Origin: Akebia trifoliata | Taxonomy: Eukaryota > Streptophyta > Magnoliopsida > Ranunculales > Lardizabalaceae | Direction: 5' to 3' | Assembly: GCA_017979445.1 (NCBI GenBank) | Contig: CM030711.1 | Location: 2,604,001 to 2,668,000, forward strand | Length of the DNA stretch: 64,000 nt | In this document: positions 56,629-64,000 of the stretch, piece by piece | How the letters are laid out: each line of letters begins with the position of its first letter | How positions within the stretch are numbered: position 1 is the stretch's first letter | The notes under the pieces: generated by a model | Told to the model about the DNA's origin: nothing | Database searches by the model: none | Seen by the model: only the letters and a program-made list of their open reading frames with translations | Translations under genes and position numbers: made by a program

Positions 56629-56959
56629 ACCCTTTGGTCCTCTTGTTTTTCCTCTCAGTATCTATCATTCTATCTCTGTTTATGAGTCTGCTCTGTTTTT
56701 TAGTTTAACTCTTAGAAACTGAAAGTTATGAGGAGAGCTTAGAATACGTCAAAATTTTTGTTTTTTTTGGGGGGATTATTTTCTACAACGCTTTCTTGTT
56801 TTTTGGGTTTAAATAAGTGAGATCTGAACTGGGTTTTTCATTTTCTTGTGAATTGGGCTTGTGCTTTTTTACTTTAATGAGGTAAGCTTAGAATAGGTGA
56901 ACACTTTAATTTCTTCTTTCTGCATTATCTCATTAACGATTTGAAGAAGGAGAGACAGA

Positions 56960-59900
56960 ATGGATCGACTTTCTTCAAGTACCCTTCTTCCTGAGAGGTT
57001 TCAGGGGACAAGGGACGATATAACAGAGCAATTTGGACTGATTTGGCACTTAATCAAAGTGCCATTGATCATTCCTCTCTTGAAAATTCTACTAGTTCTG
57101 TGCTTAGTCATGTCGATTATGCTTTTCATTGAGAGGGTTTATATGGGGATTGTTATAGTTCTTGTAAAGTTGTTTTGTCGAAAACCCGAAAAGCGTTACA
57201 AATGGGAGCCGATACGAGACGATTTGGAGATGGGTAATGCAGCTTATCCCATGGTTCTCGTTCAAATCCCCATGTTCAACGAAAAAGAGGTTCTTTTGTT
57301 TCTCTAAATCTCTCCTTCTGTGATACAACACTAAGTTTTTTGGGTTTTTTTTTTTTTTTTTTACTTTCTGGTTTTTACTGAAAAATTCTTTTTTTTTTTT
57401 ACTATTGTTGCAGGTTTACAAGCTCTCCATTGGAGCTGCATGTGGCCTTTCATGGCCAGCTGATCGAATTATAATCCAAGTTCTTGATGACTCTACAGAC
57501 CCAACCATTAAGGTTCTCCTTCTCACTTCCCGCCTCAAACCTATTCGATCAAAATGGAGAAAAAAGCTGCAATTTTTATAAGTTTTATGAGCTTGTTCAA
57601 GCTCTCTTTTTGTTTCTAATCTGGGTTTCCCGCTTCTCAGTTTACAAGCCATTACAAATCCATTGGTCAACTTAAACCCACCAAAAATTAACAAACAAAC
57701 CACATATTTGTCTAAATCAGTTTATTTTCTGTTCTGGATCTTCCATTAGAAGAAAAAAAACATGTTAAATTTACTCTAATATTTCGCATTAAAATCTGTC
57801 CAAGTTCTTCAATTCTTGATATATGGATTTCTTTTGTCAATTAAATTTAACAGGATTTAGTGGAGCTAGAATGCCAAAGATGGGCAAGTAAAGGAATTAA
57901 CATCAAATACGAAATCAGAGATAACCGAACAGGGTACAAAGCTGGAGCACTTAAAGAAGGAATGAAACGCAACTACGTTAAACACTGCGATTATGTTGCC
58001 ATTCTTGACGCAGATTTCCAACCCGAACCCGATTTTCTTTGGCGATCAATCCCATTTCTCCTCCACAATCCTCAGATCGCTCTCGTTCAAGCTCGATGGA
58101 TTTTCGGTAATTTTTTTCTCCATTAAACCTTACTTTTTAATCTTAATAAAAACATTAATTACCATTTAGGCTACTATTACTGTTTTGGTTTAAAAGAGAA
58201 ATGTCGGTGGTTTCTTCTCACTCTCTGTGGAAAAACTTTTCTTTCTTTCGTGGCGTGGATTGTTGCAGAGATTGCAATGGGCCAATGGAAGAGAGGGGCC
58301 CACACCAGCAATCACGGTGTTATTTCATCGTTTTGTGGGGCCCAGAATAAAGTTTTTGCTGTCGTTGCTTGACATCAAAGAGTAGTTTAAATAAGTCAAT
58401 TATACACGTGGCTTGCAATGGGCCAATGGGGAAAGTGGGGCCCACACCATCAATCACGGTGTTATTTCATTGGTTTTTTAGGGTCCCAGAATAAAGTTTT
58501 TGCTGTCGTTTTTTGACATCGAAGAGTAGTTTAAATAAGACAATTACACACGTGGCTTGCAATGGGTCAATGGGGAAAGTGGAGCCCACACCATCAATCA
58601 CGATGTGATTTCATTGTTTTTTGGGAAGCCAGAATAACGTTTTTGCTGTTGTTGTTTGACATGGAAGAGTAGTTTAACTATGACAATTACACACGTGGCA
58701 CTTCAGCAAAGTCGAGGCCCATCACTGATTATGGACTAATAAATTTGTGATTAATGATTTCTCATTCCCCCCACGTGGTTTACTTAAAGAAGTACTCTCC
58801 TTGATTTGGTATTTTTCATTCTGCCTCGGGATGCACAATTGCACATATTTATGGAGATGTGAAAGTGCGCATCCCGAGGCAAAAAATTATGGTTATTGTA
58901 CATATTACGTTAGGAGAGTATTTTGAGTATGCCTCGTGGGTGAGTCATATTATCACTGACTCTTTAAAAAAAAATTTAATTTTTTGGGTCCGGCACCTTT
59001 GTTTCTTGAGCTACTTCTCTTGGAAGTGTGGGATTATTTATTTACGTTATTTAAGTGAGATCTTTTTGCTTTGGAATCTCTGCTTGTTTGCATTATCACC
59101 ACTGAAGAATCGTTTTCTTTAATTTGTTAAAAAAAGAGTTTATGTTGAATAATGGGCCAATTTTTGGTCTGGCCCACCATGGATAAGATTTGGGTAGTGT
59201 TATTTGGTCTGTTTAGAGTCTATAATATAGGCTTAGGAGCCCAACTTTGCATAAGATTTCAATCAAGATCTTAACGAGGATTTCGTGATACAAAAAGGAA
59301 TATCCTCGGATCTTGCAAAGTAGGCTATAAAATGATCATGAAAACCTCCGCTCCTGAACTACAGATTATTAGCAACTCTTGACAACAAAAAAAGAAATCA
59401 AATGAAATTTCATTTGGTAGATCAGTACTGAATACTTTAAAAGGATCCAGTGAGCTCTTACCTAATCAATTAAAAAAGATTCAATATCTAACTTTCTTTA
59501 CTAGATTCGATAAGATTCTACCAAGTCCTTTTGGATAGATTAGATAGGATTTTACTGAGTCACAATAGAAAATTTGGATAGTTCTAATTGAACAAAAATT
59601 GAAATCTTTTTCAAAGTCAGTGTTTTAGGGGTTTTTTTTTTTTTTTTGGTAAGGTCAATTTGATCATTTCATTATTGTTTTTAATTGTTTCAATAAATGG
59701 GTGCACAGAAATAAATATATGAAGTTTCTTTAAATATTGTATGTGAAATCAGACTATGTCCCAATAAACTATGTTTTGATCATAGTAACAAGATAATTAT
59801 TTGATAGAGGTTCAATTCGATTAATTCAGAAATGTTTCGTGAGAAGTTAAGCAAAATTTTCAGAGATTATACAAAATAGGGTTTGTTGATTTCTTATCAA

Positions 59901-62900
59901 AACCCATCATCTTCAATTTCTCTAAGAAACCCTATCTTCTTAATATTTAAATATTAAAAAATAATTGATTGAGAAGGAGAAAAATGTTAACATGTTCCAC
60001 AATTAATTGAAGAGTCGGTGATTAATTCGATGAAACCCTAATTCACAAAATTTTACGAATTTTGTGACTATAGTTTTGATAGTCTTTAAAGCAGCCGAAA
60101 GTGCCAGATTTGCTGGAGCAGTGTCGGTATCATTTTGTTTAAATAAGCAGTCAAATTATAGGTGAAATATTGGGAATTAGGGGCATTTGTTTCATTTACT
60201 ATTTTAGGGCTTCTTTGGAGGATCAAATTCCATGTGCAAGTGTCGCGGGTGGACCTCACTCTGTCCACCGGCACGTGAATCTCTTTTCCAATTATATTTA
60301 TGGAAGATGTTACCGTCATCCTGAGGATGATGACCACCCTATTTATTTCTCTCCAGACTTAAAAGGATATTTGCTTACGTGTCACTTGTACCTCACTCTA
60401 TCCACCGACACTTGAATCTCTTTTCCAGTTATATTTGTGGATGATGTAACCGTCATCCGGAGGATGATGACCACCCTATTATTTCTATCCAGATGTAAAG
60501 GAGATTTGCTTACGTGTCAGTTGTTTATTGGTTCATTTGCAGTGAACGCGGACGAGTGCCTAATGACAAGAATGCAAGAGATGTCGTTAGATTACCATTT
60601 CACGGTGGAGCAAGAAGTGGGGTCGTCCACGTACGCTTTCTTTGGCTTTAACGGTAAACCACCTTCCTCTAACGGTTTACCATCAGTTGCTTTATTGAAG
60701 GAAAAATGCTGAAGTGACTTCCTTGGGCACTGCATTCAACACTATGCTGACGTGGCAGTATGCACAGTATCATAGATACGTTTCACCGAGATACTAGTGA
60801 AAAATCAATGGTCTTGTACACACAGCCACGTCATTGTAGAATGACTGTTTGTTTAATTATAATTATAATTTATTTAATTTAAATAATATAAAGGTACTGC
60901 TGGTATATGGAGAATTGCGGCCATTAATGAGGCTGGAGGATGGAAGGATCGGACCACGGTCGAGGACATGGATTTAGCTGTTCGTGCGAGTCTCAAGGGC
61001 TGGAAATTCCTCTACCTTGGTGACCTCCAGGTATTATAATTTGTCTAAACATGCATGACTATCATGTTCGACAATTCAACTGTATCTATCAAAGATCAAT
61101 ACATTTTAAAATTACTAACCATATAAAAATTTGACCTGAACTTATCCTCGTAACTCAAGTTACACTTCTCTAGTTTTATGAGACATATTGATAAGTTGCG
61201 GAACCAATCTCTCTCTCGAAAAAAAAAAAAAAAAAAAATCCACAAAATTCTTTGCTCTTAGATGAATCTTTCTCTCAATAGATATCTTCTTGTTTTGAAC
61301 ATTTCCTAGAAGTGGATGACAAGTTTTAGATCGAAATTGCATTTATTCTCTATCTTGATGAATTGTATCTTTCACCACATAGGAGTTGGACTCACTAATC
61401 CTAGAACTCCCATACGAATCAATTAATAAAACTGAACAAGACTTGAAACGGTACATTCTTCGCTGAGTTGAGCTAATTAGTGACATACAGATCGATTGTT
61501 GGCTTTGAGGTGTCGCCCAAAACAATGCAACCACCACATCCACTCAATAATAGAGATTTATGTGATTCATTACTAAGGTATTTCACGAGCAACGACCATG
61601 AAGAGTCTCCACTAAATGAATATCGTGGAGGCTGGAATCAATAACAATGCCGACAAGATCAAAAGATAAAGAAAAAAAAAATTCCCCCTTGGCCCCATCA
61701 CCACCACACACTTCACTAACTCATTTTATAGAGATTTTATTTGATTAACCGCTAAGGATTTTCGAAGGAAACAACCATGATGAGCCTCCATTACATTTGT
61801 AGCAATTATTTACGAAAAGAGGCACTACAAATGGTATGCATAGAAATCAAACTTTAGGCCATGTACAACAAAGAAGACTCAATAAGAAGAAAATTGTGCA
61901 ATTGTCACAAAAACTAAAACATCATATTTCCCAATGGAAGGGGTAGAATCGTAAGTCACTATTCAATTCCTTGTACCCACACTTGAGTCTAAAATATTAA
62001 ATCTTGTAGTCTCAATTTTTAAATCGCTTTTTAAGCTGTTTTCCACACTAATTTTTTCTTCATTATAGGTGAAAAATGAATTGCCAAGTACCTTCAAGGC
62101 TTATCGTTACCAGCAGCATCGATGGTCTTGTGGACCTGCCAATCTGTTTAGGAAAATGGCTATGGAGATTATTCGAAACAAGGTCAGTTTCTTGTTCTTC
62201 TTTTTTCGTTCTTATACTGAAATTTGTACATGTTAAAATGAGATTTATTAATTCTTAATTCTCTTTTTTTCTTCTATCTATGGAATGATCACTGCAGAAA
62301 GTAACTCTATGGAAGAAGTTTTATGTCATTTATAGCTTTTTCTTCGTTCGGAAGATGATTGCACATCTCGTCACTTTTTTCTTCTATTGCGTCGTAATTC
62401 CGACAACTGTTTTGGTTCCTGAAGTCGAAGTTCCCTTGTGGGGTGCAGTTTATATTCCTTGCATCATTACTCTTCTCAATGCAGTAGGAACTCCAAGGTT
62501 TGGTACCCTTCAACTTCTCATTCTGCTTTTTTATTTTGGTTATTAAAAAGCAAAATGGAAGGCTAAGAATTGGTTTTCTTTTGTTCTGTTTCTATCTTTG
62601 TAGGTCTATTCACCTTCTCTTTTTCTGGATTCTTTTCGAAAATGTCATGTCTTTGCACCGGACCAAAGCAACCCTTATCGGTATATTAGAGACAGGCAGA
62701 GTAAATGAGTGGGTTGTTACTGAGAAATTGGGAGATGCTCTCAAGACAAAACCAGCCACAAAAGCACCCAAAAAACCTCGATTGAGGATCGGTGAAAGGT
62801 ACAATTTCTTCACACGCCGATTTTTTTGGGCCTGAAAATAGAATACCCCATGTTTTGATTAACCAAATGCATCAATCATCAATGTACATACATATAAGTC

Positions 62901-63446
62901 GCATAGTTCCATCATTCATACTTACCATGCATGTTAGGACTTAATATATGATGGGAATTTTTTTTGGAGCCCAATCAAACCATGAAAGTGGGGGCAAGAC
63001 ACTTTTATTAAAACAAGCACTTTTTTCTTGGGTTTCATATAGAAATGAATTCGTTACTAAGCCTCTTTTAGGGTTAAAAAATAGAGAGAAAAAAAAATAA
63101 CAAAAGATTTGGCTTTGAACATAGTGGAATGGAGGAACATGATTCGTTTATCTGACTCCAAATATTTGAGATGAGGCTTTGCTGTTGTTATTGTTTTTGC
63201 ATCAAATTTGTACATTTTTCAAACCTTTCTACCTTTTACACATCTCATGAGTTTTTCTTCCTTTCCTCATTAAACATTGACAGGCTCAATCTGTTGGAGC
63301 TTGGCTTTGGGGCTTACATCTTCTTCTGTGCCAGCTATAATGTTGCGTTTGGGAAGAATAACTTCTTCATATACCTATACCTTCAATCCATTGCCTTCTT
63401 CATCATGGGGTTAGGTTATGTTGGCACCATTGTCCCCACCTCTTAG
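56960..63446 (+). CDS. CSLA: Glucomannan 4-beta-mannosyltransferase, cellulose synthase-like A (533 aa)
   Basis: Nine exons: 56960-57289, 57414-57512, 57854-58106, 60543-60653, 60894-61030, 62069-62182, 62298-62497, 62604-62798, 63284-63446. All are GT-AG and join into 533 codons, the usual CSLA length. This is a family GT2 processive enzyme of the Golgi membrane, using GDP-mannose (and GDP-glucose) to build (gluco)mannan. Visible features: an N-terminal membrane segment (about 35-75), VLDDSTD (133-139), [10 protein letters not shown] with the D-x-D (195-197), TVEDMDLA (Asp289) and QQHRW (325-329), i.e. the full D, DxD, D, QxxRW set; then a C-terminal cluster of membrane helices (about 355-530). 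The start [20 protein letters not shown] matches the CSLA2/CSLA9 type. Intron 3 (2.4 kb) is repeat-rich. It is the only copy here and appears fully functional. Confidence 0.96.
58274..58699. repeat. Three-copy tandem repeat (141-144 bp) in CSLA intron 3
   Basis: Units start at 58274, 58415 and 58559 with GCAATGGG(C/T)CAATGG, run through CCCACACCA(G/T)CAATCACG and AGAATAA(A/C)GTTTTTGCTG, and end with ACACGTGGC. Each unit thus closes with an ACGTGGC (ABRE/G-box) motif, at about 58404, 58549 and 58690, and carries a GGGCC(A/C) motif. Confidence 0.92.
58768..58945. mobile_element. Foldback MITE in CSLA intron 3
   Basis: CCCCACGTGG, AGAAGTACTCTCC on the left and GGAGAGTATTTTGAGTATGC, CTCGTGGG on the right. 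The centre pairs TGCCTCGGGATGCACAATTG with GTGCGCATCCCGAGGCA. Followed by CATATTATCACTGACTC, a flank like those of the related elements. Confidence 0.8.
60253..60520. repeat. Tandem duplication (137-bp unit) just upstream of CSLA exon 4
   Basis: Units at 60253-60389 and 60390-60520 share ACCTCACTCT(G/A)TCCACCG, GAATCTCTTTTCCA, CCGTCATCC(T/G)GAGGATGATG and GCTTACGTGTCA. The second copy ends about 22 bp before exon 4, so the duplication has brought extra pyrimidine-rich sequence near the splice acceptor. Confidence 0.9.
61220..61240. repeat. Poly-A tract in CSLA intron 5
   Basis: About 20 A in a row after CTCTCTCTCG. Intron 5 (61031-62068) otherwise shows no repeat family I recognise, only AT-rich intronic sequence. 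Confidence 0.85.
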
Positions 63447-64000
63447 GGACAAAATGTGATCGAATCCATGTGATATTTCGTGCCATATATATATCTTCTC
63501 TCCAACAATATATGCATATGGGTTTTTTTTTTCCGCAATGTATCACAAATTTACTATTATGTTAGATCTTCAAAAACTATGCTGGTCATTCCTTTATGCT
63601 GAGGGGAAGCTGATCTCGTAGTTCGAATCTTTTGTGGATTACTCAAGAATCCAAGAAGATATACACAACAGATAAACAGAACCTTGTTATGTGAAGGACT
63701 TGAACAAAATGAGTAGAAACAGAATATTTGGGTGATGATCCTAAGTTATGTAATTTTCTTGAATGAGGATTGTTTGTAATTTGTTTGGTTGTGTTTTTTT
63801 TTTTTTTTTCTCTCACTTTTTTTGGGATTTGTTTGAGAGGGAATAACATGATGGTAAGGAGGTTAAGTTATAGTTCAAAATCCCTTTCTTTTGTTTCTCT
63901 ATATATGTTGGAGACCAAGAAATTAGAAGAAAGAAATGAAATCTCATGTTTGCTCATATATATTAGTATATTTACTTTTGTCCCCCAAGGGTTTCCCACC
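63447..64000. other. CSLA 3' UTR and downstream flank
   Basis: No coding region. Contains T-rich tracts (about 63523-63532 and 63797-63810) of the kind found around plant polyadenylation sites. No canonical poly(A) signal can be singled out. Confidence 0.5.

Noticed and set aside
58274..58699. Regularly spaced repeats as a CRISPR-like array
   Set aside because: The units are full-length tandem copies with no unique spacers, inside a plant intron.
8160..63446. A new multi-gene biological system or biosynthetic cluster
   Set aside because: The transporter array, the hAT-derived gene and CSLA are unrelated in function and strand, and no accessory enzymes or regulators lie between them.

Overview
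This 64 kb window is nuclear DNA of a flowering plant, probably a woody eudicot. The signs are short exons with GT-AG introns, very AT-rich spacers, dense small transposable elements (MITEs, TRIMs, SINEs), and plant-specific families: a GABA transporter 1-like amino-acid permease and a CSLA mannan synthase. The species cannot be named from the sequence.

Layout. 1-4500 is spacer with three local tandem repeats and a nested TIR element. 4580-5029 (+) is a small intronless gene for a 149-residue acidic protein of unknown function. 8160-39618 (-) holds four tandem seven-exon AAAP (amino acid/auxin permease) genes closest to GABA transporter 1: copy 1 (8160-13814, intact, three TRIM retroelements in its introns), copy 2 (15508-22092, reading frame intact but with changes in conserved segments), copy 3 (27870-31751, intact) and copy 4 (35664-39618, a pseudogene with a 1-nt deletion in exon 2 and a nonsense codon in exon 3). 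Copies 3 and 4 sit in a recent direct duplication of about 7.8-7.9 kb that includes about 3.5 kb of upstream spacer. 45123-46925 (+) is an uninterrupted gene for a 600-residue BED zinc finger/DUF659 hAT-transposase-like protein that has lost two catalytic acidic positions, so it looks domesticated. 46926-56600 is spacer with several SINE-like copies, foldback MITEs and one clear nested insertion. 56960-63446 (+) is a complete nine-exon CSLA glucomannan 4-beta-mannosyltransferase gene with a TATA box and internally repeated introns.

The genes do not form a common pathway. The transporter array is a local birth-and-death cluster: all four genes share exon sizes and phases, a GA microsatellite in intron 1 and a conserved upstream GACTAGTCAA block. 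The TATA box of copies 1 and 2 is missing from copies 3 and 4. The CSLA product is predicted to act in the Golgi membrane, making the (gluco)mannan backbone of the cell wall. The transporter products are predicted plasma-membrane, proton-coupled amino-acid/GABA carriers.

I found no rRNA, tRNA or CRISPR array and no clearly novel multi-gene system. The most interesting signals are the graded fates of the transporter copies, the catalytically dead hAT-derived gene, the TRIM cluster in one gene, and ABRE-like motifs repeated in a CSLA intron.
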